A DNA stretch of 64,000 bases from Monilinia fructicola (Eukaryota > Ascomycota > Leotiomycetes > Helotiales > Sclerotiniaceae): assembly GCA_008692225.1 (NCBI GenBank), contig VICG01000001.1, positions 1,662,501 through 1,726,500 of the forward strand, written 5' to 3'. Of this stretch, positions 9,054 through 21,296 are shown one piece after another (the stretch's first letter is position 1; each line of letters begins with the position of its first letter). The notes below the pieces were generated by a model, which saw only the letters and a program-made list of their open reading frames with translations, had not been told where the DNA came from and ran no database searches. The position numbers and the translations under genes are program-made.

Positions 9054-12027
9054 ATGAAGGCCGGAGTTCTCGCCGTTGCGGCCGCGATCGCTGGTGTGTT
9101 AATGCTAGGGACTTTGGAAGAAAAGACATGGCCATCAAGATTTCCATGCGAGAGGGTTATTGGCTACTGGAACCGGGTCATCGGAATCATGTGGTTGCAC
9201 AAACTGTTTGGTCTACGGTCACTGGGGAACCTCAATGTATGTACCAACAGGCATGGATCATGTGGGTTTTTGATACTTACTAACTTTCAATATTAGTATA
9301 CTTCCCACCGGCCCCAACAGCTCCTTTGAGTGCTTCTAAATCCGTTGTGTAGCGCCAGCACCATCCTCGGCATCGTCAAACGAGGGGGTTTCAACTGCTC
9401 CAGCTGCGTCGGTTCCAGCTCCATCTGCTCCCGCACAGTCGGCTCCAGCTCCATGTGTTGCTTCAGGTGTTGTTCTCTCTGGTCAAACTGCCTGCCCAGT
9501 TCCTTCAGGATCCGCTCCAGGTTCATCAGCCCCAGCAGAGTCCGCGCCAGCGCCATCAGCTCCAGCATCATCAGCACCAGTTGTTTCTCTTGGTACTCCA
9601 GTGTACTTTACATCAGAGCCATCTGCACCTGAATCATCGGCCCCAGCAGGATCAGCCCCAGCACCATCTGCCCCAGCTGGATCAGCCCCAGCAGGATCGG
9701 CTCCAGCACCATCAGCTCCAGCATCATCAGCACCAGTTGTTTCTCTTGGTACTCCAGTGTACTTTACATCAGAGCCAGCTGCACCTGAATCATCAGCCCC
9801 AGCTGGATCAGCCCCAGCAGGATCGGCTCCAGCACCATCAGCTCCAGCATCATCTGCACCAGTTGTTTCTCTTGGTACTCCAGTGTACTTTACATCAGAG
9901 CCAGCTGCGCCTGCATCATCCGCTCCAGCACCATCTGGTAACTCTGGGCATCTGCCCCATGCGTTGCTTCAGGTGTTGTTCTCTCTGGTCAAACTGCTTG
10001 CCCAGCTCCCTCGGGATCGGCTCCAGCAGGATCGGCTCCAGCAGGATCTGCCCCAGCACCATCTGCTCCAGCAGGATCTGCCCCAGCACCATCTGCCCCA
10101 GCAGGATCTGCCCCAGCGGGATCTGCCCCAGCACCATCTGCCCCAGCGGGATCTGCCCCAGCAGGATCAGCTCCAGCACCATCTGCTCCAGCAGGATCTG
10201 CCCCAGCACCTTCTGCCCCAGCAGGATCTGCCCCAGCGGGATCTGCCCCAGCACCATCTGCTCCAGCAGGATCTGCCCCAGCACCTTCTGCCCCAGCGGG
10301 ATCTGCCCCAGCGGGATCTGCCCAGCAGGATCAGCTCCAGCACCATCTGCTCCAGCAGGATCTGCCCCAGCACCTTCTGCCCCAGCAGGATCTGCCCCCA
10401 GCAGGATCAGCTCCAGCACCATCTGCTCCAGCACCATCTGCACCAGGCGCATCTAAAGGAGTTTCAACTGCTCCTACCTCCCCAGCTTCCACGGCCCCAG
10501 CTGTTGTTCCAACTCCTGTGGCCACCACATGCCCAACTCCAGGTGTCTACACTATTCCAGCTACAACTTTGACTCTAACACATCCCACCACTGTCTGTGC
10601 TCCCACATCAACTGTGCTCCCAACCCCAGGAAACTATACCGGAGGAGGTGTGGTTACTGTTGTGACTACCGCCACAACAGTTGTATGCCCATACGCTAAT
10701 GTCACAACAACAAATGGTGTTGTTACAAGCACCATTTTGACCACTACCTATGTGTGCCCAACTCCAGGAACATACACAATTGTTCCTCCATTCACCACCA
10801 ACGTTACTGAGCCCGCCGTTTGGGTCTACCCAACTCCAGCTGCTTATCCTCCAGGAGTTTACATTCAACCTGAAGTTGTCACCACTATTACCAAGACTAA
10901 CGTCGTTGTTTACTGTCCATTCTCTTCATCTGCATCGACTCTGCCAGCTAGCACTGTTGCCCCAGCTACCACGGCCCCCGCTTATGTTTCAACCCCCGTC
11001 TCGGTTCCAGTCGTAGCCCCAAGCTCTAGCTCGGTATATGTCGCTCCATCTCCAAGTTCTGTTTACGTTGCACCACCCTCCAGCTCTGTTTACGTTGCAC
11101 CATCCTCCAGCTCCGTTGCCGTTAAACCATCCTCCAGCTCCGTTGCCGTTAAACCATCATCTTCCGCGGTTGTTGTCTCTTCAGCCGCATCTCCATCTGC
11201 ATCTTCTTCTTCATCCTCGGGTAACGGGGGTAGTGTAGGAAGCTCAGGAAACCAATGGGCTATTACTTATTCTCCTTACCAAGACTCCGGTGCTTGCAAG
11301 ACTGCCGATCAAGTTTCTGTTGATGTAGCTCTCATTGCCTCCAAGGGATTCAAGGCTATCCGTATCTACAGTACTGACTGCTCAGGACTTGAGAATGTTG
11401 GTGGTGCTGCTAAAACCTCTGGTCTTAAGTTGATTGTCGGTATCTTCATTGGTGCATCTGGAATTTCCGAAGCTTCTAAACAAGTTACTGACCTTATCGC
11501 CTGGGGACAATGGTCTCTTGTTCAGCTCATTGTCGTCGGTAATGAATCTGTTTTCTCTGGCTTCTGTACCGCTGCCGAACTTGCTGCTTTCATCAGCTCT
11601 TCCAAGGCATCCTTCAAGAGCTCTGGATATACCGGTCAAGTTACTACCACTGAGCCCCTCAACATCTGGCAAGAAAACAGTGCCGCTCTTTGCTCAGTCG
11701 TCGATATTACCGGTGCCAATCTCCACCCATTCTTCAACGCCGACGTTACTGCCGATCAGGCCGGTCCATTTGCCCTCTCCCAACTCAAGATCGCCGATGA
11801 AATCTTGCCCTGGTCTCACGGCCATCAACCTTGAGTGCGGATGGCCATCTGCTGGAACTTGCAACGGAAAAGCCTGCCCTGGTGTTACGGAACAAAAGAC
11901 TGCCATTTCAAGCATCGTTGAGTCCTGCGGTGGACGTGTAGCTATCTTCTCGTTCACCAATGATCTCTGGAAATCCCCCGGAAGCTTCGGCTGCGAACAA
12001 AGTTGGGGTTCCATCAACCTTTTCTAG
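9054..12027 (+). CDS. btgE-like secreted cell-wall GH17 beta-1,3-glucanase family protein, reading frame broken several times
   Basis: The start MKAGVLAVAAAIAG is a signal peptide. Pieces then resemble fungal BtgE proteins: RHGHQDFHARG, a Cys-Gly-Cys motif, VWSTVTGEP, a Pro/Ala/Ser repeat region (9380-10450), repeated CPTPGVYTIP / CPYANVTT / YVCPTPGTYTI modules (10540-10950), a Ser-rich linker, and a GH17 domain from about 11250. The acid/base Glu is in VVGNE (about 11540) and the nucleophile region is LECGWPSAG (about 11835). Intron 9237-9296 (GTATGT, TACTAAC, TTAG) is clear. The parts lie in different frames. One-base differences are needed near 9096, 9121, 9201, 9345, 9950 and 11808, plus a compensating pair near 10321 and 10395. 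The break at 11808 separates the two catalytic glutamates. Either the consensus is faulty here or this is a recent pseudogene. Predicted role: cell-wall glucan remodelling at the cell surface. Confidence 0.8.
9620..10450 (+). repeat. Tandem repeats coding for Pro-Ala-Gly-Ser (SAPAGSAPAPSA) units
   Basis: Imperfect tandem units of about 15-30 bp (CCAGCAGGATCTGCCCCAG-like), with larger repeats of about 138 bp carrying the motif SSAPVVSLGTPVYFTSEP three times (about 9570-9900). The repeats give open frames in several phases and on the minus strand, all shadows of the same composition. Repeats like this expand and contract readily and change wall-protein length between strains. Confidence 0.85.
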
Positions 12028-13479
12028 AAATCTAGTGAAGAGGAATGAAACATTACTATGCATGACAATACAAGATCACTTACTTAATTTTTCTTTGTTC
12101 AATACATCACATTATATCAGCACGTATGGGTATTGCATCAATGAGTAGATCCAAAAAGGCATTTCATGACTGGGGATAAAGATTGGGGATTCACTTAATT
12201 TCTTTGGCTTTGGAGGATTGGATGGGAGGAGTGTGTGGTTGGGTGATTTTTTTGCATATTACATAATTATATACATATATATTGATGGCTCAGGGCCAAG
12301 CTCAGGCTCTATCTACTATCTACTCCTTTTGTTAATTTTGTTGCGTCTCGTTCCTTTGTAAATGACTTGACTGGTTCTTCTATTTTCGCATCTCAACATC
12401 TTTCCTTTGTTAACTTGAATCTAGAGAGGAGGAGAGGGGGCGAAATCATAGAGATGTGAAAATGATATTGTCCTACTATACATACATACATACATACATA
12501 CATACATACATACATACATACATACATACATACATACATACATACATACATACATACATACTCTTTGTTTTTTATGCGAGGTCGAATCTGGCGGTAAAAC
12601 TTGCCTTCAAGTATCCTGAAATCAACATAGTTCCCGCATCGTCCTCATTTGCTTCGCGGTTTTCGGAATGCATTCTGCAGACATTGGCTCTCAAAGTAGA
12701 CAGGCTACTTCCTCGCCCGCGCAAGGTTCTACGGCAACACCGCATCACTCCAAATGCCCTGTCCGGGTTTACATCTCGCATACTACTCATACAGTGAAAC
12801 ACTTATGGCTTCTTCTGCGACTCTCCGCTCGTATTCTCCTTACTTGTTTATGTACATAGTTGTACCTCTATCGATGGTGAAACCTGGTGGTGAGTGTGAG
12901 CTCTATTGCGGAAGCTATTCTTACTGCTTCATCTTGCTGGGGATCTATGAAGTGCGATCGTCGCTCCTGGAATACAGCAGGTGCTTGCAGATTCCCACAG
13001 AAGAGTTGGCTTGTAATTAATTACCTTGTCATTTGAGGCTGTGTTTGGGGAATGGAAAATCCTTGGACGATTGATTGTTATGCATGCTACTTACTCTCTA
13101 AGCTCCGCGACGTCATACTGACTTATCAATCATTCGGTCATGTATGAATAGAAATATATCCGTATTTGCTATTTACTATTCGGTCTCCGCATCATAACTG
13201 TAGAACAATTACAAATGCGGCTTTTCTCTTTGCACCTTTCAAAATTTGCATCTTCGCGAGTTTTCTCGCCGTACCTGTCAAGAGTTCCCCGATGAAATAA
13301 AGCAAAACAAAACATTCAAGCCGAAATAACTTCCTTATTGCTACCCCGATGAAAATTCAGTCCCCAAACATATATCTGCCAGCTTTGATCTACTATCATC
13401 AGTGATGTAACTCAAGACTCGCGTCTCAAGCCTTTGTTGCATATTCACAAAGTTGGAAAGAATCGAAACATCTAGATTT
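12028..13479. other. Intergenic region
   Basis: About 1.45 kb between convergent genes. Contains the CATA microsatellite at 12479-12561. Remaining ORFs are short and unconvincing, and I see no RNA gene. Confidence 0.5.
12479..12561. repeat. (CATA)n microsatellite, about 20 copies
   Basis: Perfect tetranucleotide run of about 83 bp. Because four is not a multiple of three, it reads as repeating YIHT in one frame and inflates a spurious ORF. Confidence 0.95.
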
Positions 13480-14724
13480 CTAAAACACAATGCGTTTTCC
13501 ATACCCATATCCATAAGTAGGAAGCGTAACTTTACTTGTGCTGCTAGCTTTTTTACTGCTAGAAGTACTCGTGCTCGTTGTATATCCATACCCGGGGCTC
13601 GTAGTGGTATTGAGGTTTGTGGTTTTGGATGTGGATGATGTCTGGAAGATTAGAAAGAGATGTGTTAGCTATCGAATTCGGGAAGTGTGCGCCAGGGGAA
13701 GGGGTGAAATGGAGCACTGGTAAATGGGAAAGAAAAGATATATATATACGTACGGAAGAAGTTTTAGCGCTTGAAGATGTTGCGGGCGTGGTTGGTACAG
13801 ATGCAGATGATGAACTAGCGCTGGTGCTTAGAGTAGATGTTGTGATAGATACACTTGTTGAGCCAACCGAAGTAGAAGAGGTAGAGGTGGTTGGGGAAAG
13901 CGATTCGGATGATGTACTAGTCCCCGGACTGCAAGCTCCAGTGGAGACAACATTATCATCTAATGTGATGGCAGCTCCCGCGTAGAGACCGCCTTGATTT
14001 GTAGCTCCAGTTATCAAGCTTATGGATGCGGATGCTAGGATGTTGCCTACAAAAGCAGAAGTTGAACCGATTGTTGCGGAACTTCCTAGATAGGGAAACT
14101 CGTTAGCTTTGTTATATTGCACGAAAATTGGGGAGATAAAAACAAAGCCAGACAAACATACCGACAGCCCAATAAATATTGCATGCCGAAGCACCATTGA
14201 TTAGAACCACAGAAGAAGCAGAACTCGCAATCAGCGTCGAAGCAATCTGAAAAACCCAAGTAGCTGCCGAGTTACCAGCGCCATCAAGGGTCAAGATCCC
14301 AGTGAGTGAAACACCACTGGTATAGCTATAGACTCCCGCTTGAAGAGTTTGTCCACCAAGTTCTGAATTGGCTGTAGAGTCAATGCCTCCACTTAGCCCT
14401 TGGGCAGTATTGTACGCTGTAAGAGCATCGGCTCTGGCTTGAATCACAGCGGCCGTGGCAGTCTCGCTTGTTCCTACCACGACTCCTGGGGGAATCCGAT
14501 GATTGAGGAGCCGGTGCTACCGATATTGCCATTGACGACTGTGGGGCCTGTGTTGGTGATTCCGGATTCTGCCAAGGCACCATAGGAAGCAGCTGTTCCT
14601 AAATTGACCTGCTCAATCAGTGTTAGAAAACTTTTGATCATGTATCACTTGAATGAAAGTATACCTGAGCAAGACCAGGAGCTAGCAAGGCGGTCATCCA
14701 ATAGAGAGGAGAGGTGATATGCAT
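13480..14724 (-). CDS. Ice-binding-like secreted protein (DUF3494 family) with Ser/Thr-rich tail
   Basis: Four exons: 14724-14665, 14608-14162, 14095-13754 and 13641-13480, with introns of 56, 66 and 112 bp, all GT-AG. Exon 1 codes for a 20-residue signal peptide (MHITSPLYWMTALLAPGLAQ). The mature part begins VNLGTAASYGALAESGITN and has the DUF3494 hallmarks NGNIGS, AYNTAQGLSGG, LGGQTLQAGVYSYTSG, LTLDGAGNSAATWVFQIAS and SSVVLINGASACNIYWAVG. A long Ser/Thr-rich, probably O-glycosylated tail ends in Tyr/Gly repeats (TYGYGYGK). The family forms a beta-solenoid and includes antifreeze and ice-recrystallisation proteins as well as adhesins. Exon 2 is one base short: at 14488-14492 the C5 run would need to be C6 to join GFPP to GVVVGTSE. 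Confidence 0.85.
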
Positions 14725-17098
14725 CGTGAATTTCGAAATTGGAGACTTTGAAATGAAGTGGAGCAAAGTGAAGAAGAAGTTTGATAGAAGAAGGTTGAGA
14801 GAAGAATTGAGGTGTTTGGCTTGAAGCAAAATCTATATCAGAAGCGGAATTGATTTTCTTTTAAGTGATTTCTCCAGAAATGTATGTACACAAAGCGTTG
14901 CCATAATCCATAATGACCAATGTATCTACCCTGTGGTGGATTTCGCATCCCTCCCGCTGACAGGAATGAGTGTGGCAGGTGCGACTCTGACAGGGTCGAT
15001 ATAGCTTCACTTCATATTATGATAATAAATCAACCTTCTCCACATCTGCAACCAACTCCCCTTCATCGTGCGTTGCAAATACGTTGAATGATAAACAGTC
15101 TCATCAGCTACGCTCAAAATTATGAGCTGAAAGGTCGTATGCCATCATCCTTCATATTTTGAAGAACTCAATGCTTCCTCGACGTCACAACGAGTACCTT
15201 GAACCGGCAACTTGGAAGAACGACTGGCCTCTATCTTTTCTTACCACCACTGCCACTCGTATAGTCGCTGACCACTTCAGCTTTCACGAGATGTTGGTGG
15301 AGATATTAAGCCTGTGGATGTTCTTTATAGGATCCAGCAAGCATTCTTGCTTCGTCAGATTTATATTGGCATATAACTTGCATATATCGAAAACTTTGAG
15401 AGCCCAGACAACAGCAAGCATGATGAAAGCGGTGATTATCTTGACCATACTTGCAAGCGTACTATTTGAAAGTTGAAGGTTTGTAGGAAAAACCAAAGAT
15501 CATTTCCACCAGTCTTCTCTCCCAATGTTTTCAGAATTTCGCCACGAGATTTCAATAGAGATTTGCGGGTGCTCACTCTACTGTTCGATGAGGTTTGTGT
15601 TGTCAGACTGGTCGAGTACGAAACATGGCTGTAAACATGCTCAATCCATAGTCAAAGTTCAAGATAGAGAAGCTGAAGCGTTCTCCTTGCCTATCCGAGA
15701 TGGATACTCAAATAGTTGGTTAAGGGCTAACCTCAGAGTTGGCAATGGCTAAATTCTGACTATGCAATGGTCCCTTACAGCAGCTTCAAGCGGTCCGCTC
15801 CGACTGACGAACTGCATATGCATGATACAAGGTGCAGCATAATCACGTATTGAGACACTGTACATGCCAATCGAAATACCATACTAAAAAGCCATTCTCA
15901 AGGAGAAATTATATCGATACGAATATTGGCGTACCGCACCGTGCCATGCCGCTTGTGAGCCATACAAATGGCGACAACGAAACGATTGGTGTGGGGAAAT
16001 TGTCTGCAATAGTGTCATGGTGGCGAATGTAAGGTGACGGAAGCAGGGCCCGGAGGCCTGCATGCATAATCCTACGGGTTTGTGTGACAACAGCATGGGG
16101 AAGCCTGCTTTATCAATACTGACGCATAACTTGTTTATAGACTCCCAACTTCATAAAGTGTAAAGTAGCACTACCTATGGCTAGTATATTTTGGCATGAT
16201 TGGTCTAGAACTGTTCGTTGATACAGATTCTCAACTTCGCCCACGTATACGAAGTGAAAACATGTAGCATGTAAGCTCCACTACATCTGACGAGTGCGGA
16301 CAGTGGACTTCATTCAATTTCCCCTTCAGCAAGAATCTAGCTCTATGTTAGCTAAGGGATAAATTATGGAAGATCCCCTAAGTTATTCGCGGCAGGCTCC
16401 TGGCTGGCTTGCGCCAAAGTAAAAAGCGTGAACGGACAGACCTCAGTACTTGTAAAGGGTCATGCAACAATTAACCGAAATCAATGATGGGAGCCCGTCC
16501 CGTCTCTTCCTTGCAAGCATTCAGATGATTGCCTAGACCACTTGTCCCCCGGGAGACCTTTATTTCCTTTGCATAGGTCGTCAGACTATTGAGGGAGTAG
16601 TAGTTTGCTCCCTCGTTAAGGACAATGAGTGCAAATCAGGGTACATTTGGATATTCAATTATTCTAGTCCTGATCTGATCAGATGAGATGCTAGAATATT
16701 GGAATGGCAACTATGGAACCTTTAACTTGGTGTTGGCAGGATAGGTAGTGACCTGATCATACCTCCAATAGGTGAAATATGATATCCAGGCCTCATGGTC
16801 ATGTAATATCCAATCGAGAACCTTGGTTGTTGAAATGCTCCTCACAGAACCACGATAAGTCCTCCAGGGGTGAGTTGCCAGGATATACGAGATTTTTGTT
16901 CATAGATTACCATAGACGGTGATGTACAAAATTCTGGTAGATATGTTCCCCTGCTATCCTACTCATTATTATGCAAGAATGGTATATACGCAGAAAAAAT
17001 AGATACGCAACCGCAACTCAGCTATAGCAAGAGCAAACAGATAAATGACGTCCAAAAACATACAAATCATACATTACTCATAAATCATAATTCATCAA
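14725..17098. other. Intergenic region, no gene supported
   Basis: About 2.4 kb. A minus-strand ORF at 15284-15496 contains a hydrophobic stretch that could pass for a signal peptide but has no recognisable family or splice context. No RNA gene or repeat was recognised. Confidence 0.45.
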
Positions 17099-20000
17099 TC
17101 ATAACCCCGCAACACTCATTAGATCCTCCACTCCATCATAAGGGTCATCATCCGCGTCTTCTACAACTCCCTTTACCGCTTCGCCTGCATTTTTCTTCAC
17201 TTCTTCGTCTGGATCATCGAATCTCCCTGCGACACCTACAGCATACTGCATTTCTTCAAAACCCATGGGGATACCCTTCCATAAGGCTAGTTGTCTAGCT
17301 GTTCTGACGGCATGTCCAATTTCATGTCCATTGAGCTTGTATTTAGCAAGAGTTGATAGCTTCGCGCGGAGCTCGGAAATATTTATCGTAGAGGGGTTGA
17401 ATAGAGATTCCAGCGATTCGAGTTGTGCAATATGCACTTCCCATATTTTGGTTCGTTGGACCAAATTGAGAGGGGTATAGCGCAGGGAAAGTTGAATGCG
17501 CGATTTTAGGACTTCATCAATGGCGGCAATAGGAGAACTTGTGAGGATGATAATTCCGTTATAAGACTCAAGTGCACGTAAAAATACAGAAATTAATGCG
17601 TTGCGCTGCAGGTCTCCCAGAGTTCTTTTCTCGAGGAACATCTCGGCCTCTTCGAGGAGTATGGCGCATTTCCAAACTCTTCCGAAATAAAGAATCTGTT
17701 CGAGAGATTTTTCGAGTGTTTCGGTTGTAGTTCCTAGTTCGCTGCATGAGGTTACATATAGTGGTTTCTCGACTACTTCTGCTACGCTCTCTGCTGTCAT
17801 CGTTTTGCCAGTTCCAGGGGGGCTGTTTATCTATTTTTAGTCCAAAGGTCGAAATGTTAAACCTGTGAAATGCTTACCCATGTAATAGTATAGCTGAGCC
17901 GCTTCCCTTCCTACCAATAAGGCCTGGGACCTGCTCGTCTTTGATTTGATTTGCGACTAAAGATGTAATGAGAATCTTGGTATCGTTATCTCTAGCCAAG
18001 GATTCAAATGCATCCTTATTCCATTTCACTGGGTACATGCGACTAACTTCTAGGTCGACTGACAAACCAGTTAGCAAACAGGAAGTAGAAAACTAAAAAT
18101 TATGTCACAAACCCCATCTCTTTTCGCGCATATTAAATCCAACGATCTTGTTGGGCAACAGAAGTGTGAAAACACCTTCAGGGGGTGTATCAGATGCCAT
18201 TGCCAAGGGACCTAGGTCATCACGGTTGGGAGCATTGCTCCCCGCGGACTTGGGGTGTAACTTCTTGTAAGTTTCGACGTCAATCATATACCTAGACTGA
18301 CCCTGAGCATAAATTATATGTTAGCTGACTTACAACGATAGAGCTGATTATCGGATTGGCTTACAATGTTCTCTTCCGACTCATTTTCTTCACTATAGTA
18401 TATATAGCAGGGGTTGCGGAATTTCCAGAACATTTCTCCCTGTTTTCTAAGTGAGGTTCCAATGGTGGGATCGGCGTAGCGCATCGGATAAGTGCTGAGA
18501 GCAGTGATTTTTAATACTTCTTCTGACATCTTGAAATCATCAATCGTTATCGACTCCACGTTTTCTTGAAAAAGGCCATCGAATGTCCACGAAGATACTA
18601 ATAAAGAGGTTGCCAGCCCATCAGCCTCTCCGGGCCCTTTTTGGCTCTCTTCTGCTGGTAGACCAAGCCATGATTTGGTCAAATAAGCCTTCTTGTTCCC
18701 TTCATCATCCTTTTCAGTACGTAATATGACGGTGTCAGGGCTCTGTTGTCACAATGTTAATTGATTTTCATATTTTTGGCTGCAGCATTCACTTACGTAA
18801 AGGTAGCATAGGTATTTGCGCGATATCTTTCCCTGGCTTAGAAGTGTATCGACTACAGCATACTCGGGACCAAAGCTATCATTGACGTACTCCACAAAGG
18901 AATTTACCCGAGTTAAGAGTTCAGGCTTCAACTGACGCCGTCGTTCTTCTAAAGGTGCTCTTTGGTGATAAAACCATGGATATGGAGCCTGAAACTCGGT
19001 ACCAACATTAAATGAAGGGTAATATGAATTCTCCTGAATATTCTGCCTAGTTTAATCTTTTGAGACCAGCGGAGAGCTCGCTACCGACCAAGCACACCGA
19101 CTCTCCCTCCAGAAATTCTGCGAGTTCGTTCTCATCATTTGATACCAGCTGATCGGAGTCTCCAGATCCTGGCTTTGTTGGATTTGTTTTCTTCACTTTG
19201 TTGGCCCCGGTTTTACAGCAGGCGTAGCTTTTGTATACGATGAATGATAGATTCGTATATTGTTGAATATGGAGAGCGATGTTTCTTACAAACATGCTAC
19301 CATGAATATGCTCACCAGTTGGGCTGTCTTTCACAAGCCATGGTGTGTCCAAAAACATATGGGTTTGTTCCTTTCGATGACATTTCACTCGATAGATGGT
19401 ATGATAAGGCAATGCCAACTTTTCTTGGTTAGCATCGCGGTTCTCTGGCAAGAGCTTGCTTCTGGTCATGGCCAGCATTTTGAACAAATCTTCATCATGA
19501 CTTTCGGGAGGTGCGTTGAACAACTGGCAAAGCTGTGTTCGCCAGTCGACGAAGTTACTACGTCGATGAATGGTGGGTGATGACATAGACGCGGGAATTT
19601 CTATGATTGTTCAGTGAGTATAAGTACTAGCAAATCAACGCTAAGTACTCACGTGCTCTACGGCTATCCATTTCGAACTGATGCTCCGAACTGTACCCTC
19701 CCGCACGGCTTCGAGTGGAATTTCCATGAGATTCTGGTGTGAAGTTTGATTGATTAGGAAGCGTAGTTGCTAAAAAAATCAGTATTTGCAATTAGCGAAA
19801 GCAATGAAGGGAACCCAAGAACATACGAGGACTGAATTCCCCCTGAGAATTCTGATCATAACCATAACCAGGACCTAGATCATGCTCATGGTGGGGCCCA
19901 TAGGTTTCGGATTCATGTCCGTGATGGCCTTGCTGGATAGGGGCAATTTGGCCTGGGGGCGCATGACTAAAAGTTTTGGGGCTACCGTGAGCATTGTTCT

Positions 20001-21296
20001 GTGGCGCATAAGACATTTGATGTCGACTATTGCTTGATATGCTGTCAGGAGTTGGATAGTTTTTTTGCGGGTGCCTATTATTATGCCCCCAGATTTCTGA
20101 GCTGTTGGGGTGTGAGGAATCATGCCCCTGCTCAATACTTTGTTGAGCAGCATTTTGCCGTGGCTGAGAAGAATAGGACGAGGGGTGAAGCCTGGATGAT
20201 GGGGACCCAGACTCCGATAACTGTATAGCCTGTGAGTCCTGCAGATTCTGAACAATATTGGCATTGTTTCGAGCAGGTTTGGGCGCCGCCCATTGAGTAG
20301 GTGCAGTCTGCGGAGACTGAGATTTTTGGTGCTGGGTAGATACGATCTGATTATGTCTGTATCTGTCTGAAAGCTGGCCTATGAGAGTGTGAGCTTATCC
20401 CAAATTCAGATTTTGGGTATTGAAATTTATCTACTCACTGGCTACCGATGGCTGTGCCCCGGGGTTGGCTGTATTATTCTCAAATCCCGATCGCTCGGGC
20501 GTTTGCTTACTGACCGGCATTCGATTCCTGTCTGCATATTGTCTAAGGTTTGTCATGTAGGTAGGTCGAGAATTGTTTGCTTGGTAAGGCATATGAGAAG
20601 TAGCAAAGGTAGGACCAGGAAGAAAGTCAGAGATTGGAGCTGTTGGAATGGGCGGCGGCGGGGATGGGGTTATTTGCGTGCTATCAAGCTGACGTATGGA
20701 TGGGGAAGGAGATCGAGGGGGATCTTCGGCTGGTGGGGAACCAGATCGGTTTCTAGGACGAGAGTGGTGCCAGGAGTCATGCCCATCTGTTATTTGATGT
20801 GTTTGAGATGTGTTTGAAGGGTGAGCGCGATGTAGTTGAGCAGCGTAGTTTGTATGCTCGATCACAGGACTTCCAGAGTTTCCTGGCGGCTTTTGCATCA
20901 TCAGTCTATGAATTTCACCTTGATTTATATAACAGGGAACTAAAGAAGTTCCCATTCAGTCAGACTCACTAGGTATAGATTGTAGTTGTACTTTTCTGCT
21001 AATGTGGCAAGTAGCTTTTGTTCATCATCTTCTTCACTTTCTCTACTTATATTTTGTGGCCCAAATTGTGCAACGTTATCGGCCATGACATTCTCATCTG
21101 CTTCATCTGCAACAGTTGCTTGTGCTCGACGATTGCGAATATATTCTTGAGCCTCGCGCTGTCTATCCATTGCTTTTCCTGATGGATGCGAATCGTGCTG
21201 GGGAATATCGTTCTGTGTTGCAGGTACTCGATCCATTTCCAAGTAATGCTCAGATTTCCTCGCCTTATCAGAGGAAGCCACATCTGTGTTCTCCAT
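17099..21296 (-). CDS. AAA-type ATPase with N-terminal Pro/Gln-rich region and DUF7025-like domain
   Basis: Exons I can place: about 21296-20985, about 20939-20439, 20378-19827, 19769-19653, 19600 to about 19098 (donor ambiguous with 19089), 19033-18797, 18742-18365, 18302-18113, 18058-17878 and 17822-17099. From the second exon's 3' end onward all phases agree apart from that one uncertain donor; the first junction (20940-20990) does not join cleanly in phase. The N-terminal 400 or so residues are polar and disordered. The middle part (LFNAPPESHDEDLF, LALPYHTIYRVKC, APYPWFYHQRAPLEERRRQL) matches the domain found upstream of AAA modules in many fungal proteins. The C-terminal AAA domain has Walker A GPPGTGKTMT, split by a 55-bp intron. 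Walker B reads AILLEEAEMF and the sensor-1 region ILTSSP, where relatives usually have LLLDEADVF and LTTN. The arginine-rich KSRIQLSLRY segment is kept. Cellular role is unknown. Confidence 0.85.

Noticed and set aside
9916..10452. 178-codon minus-strand ORF made of Gly/Ala/Leu repeats
   Set aside because: Shadow of the Pro/Ala tandem repeats; repeats of this composition are open in several frames.
9455..10456. Gln/His/Leu-rich 333-codon frame in the repeat region
   Set aside because: Off-frame reading of the same repeats; the Ala-Pro-Ser frame matches the wall-protein family.
11434..12027. Separate gene starting inside the GH17 domain
   Set aside because: Its C-terminal part (LTAINLECGWPSAG onward) is the continuation of the GH17 domain after a one-base frame break.
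12456..12797. Plus-strand ORF with YIHT repeats
   Set aside because: Produced by the CATA microsatellite.
15284..15496. Small secreted protein candidate on the minus strand
   Set aside because: Only a hydrophobic stretch supports it; no cysteines, conserved start or splice context.
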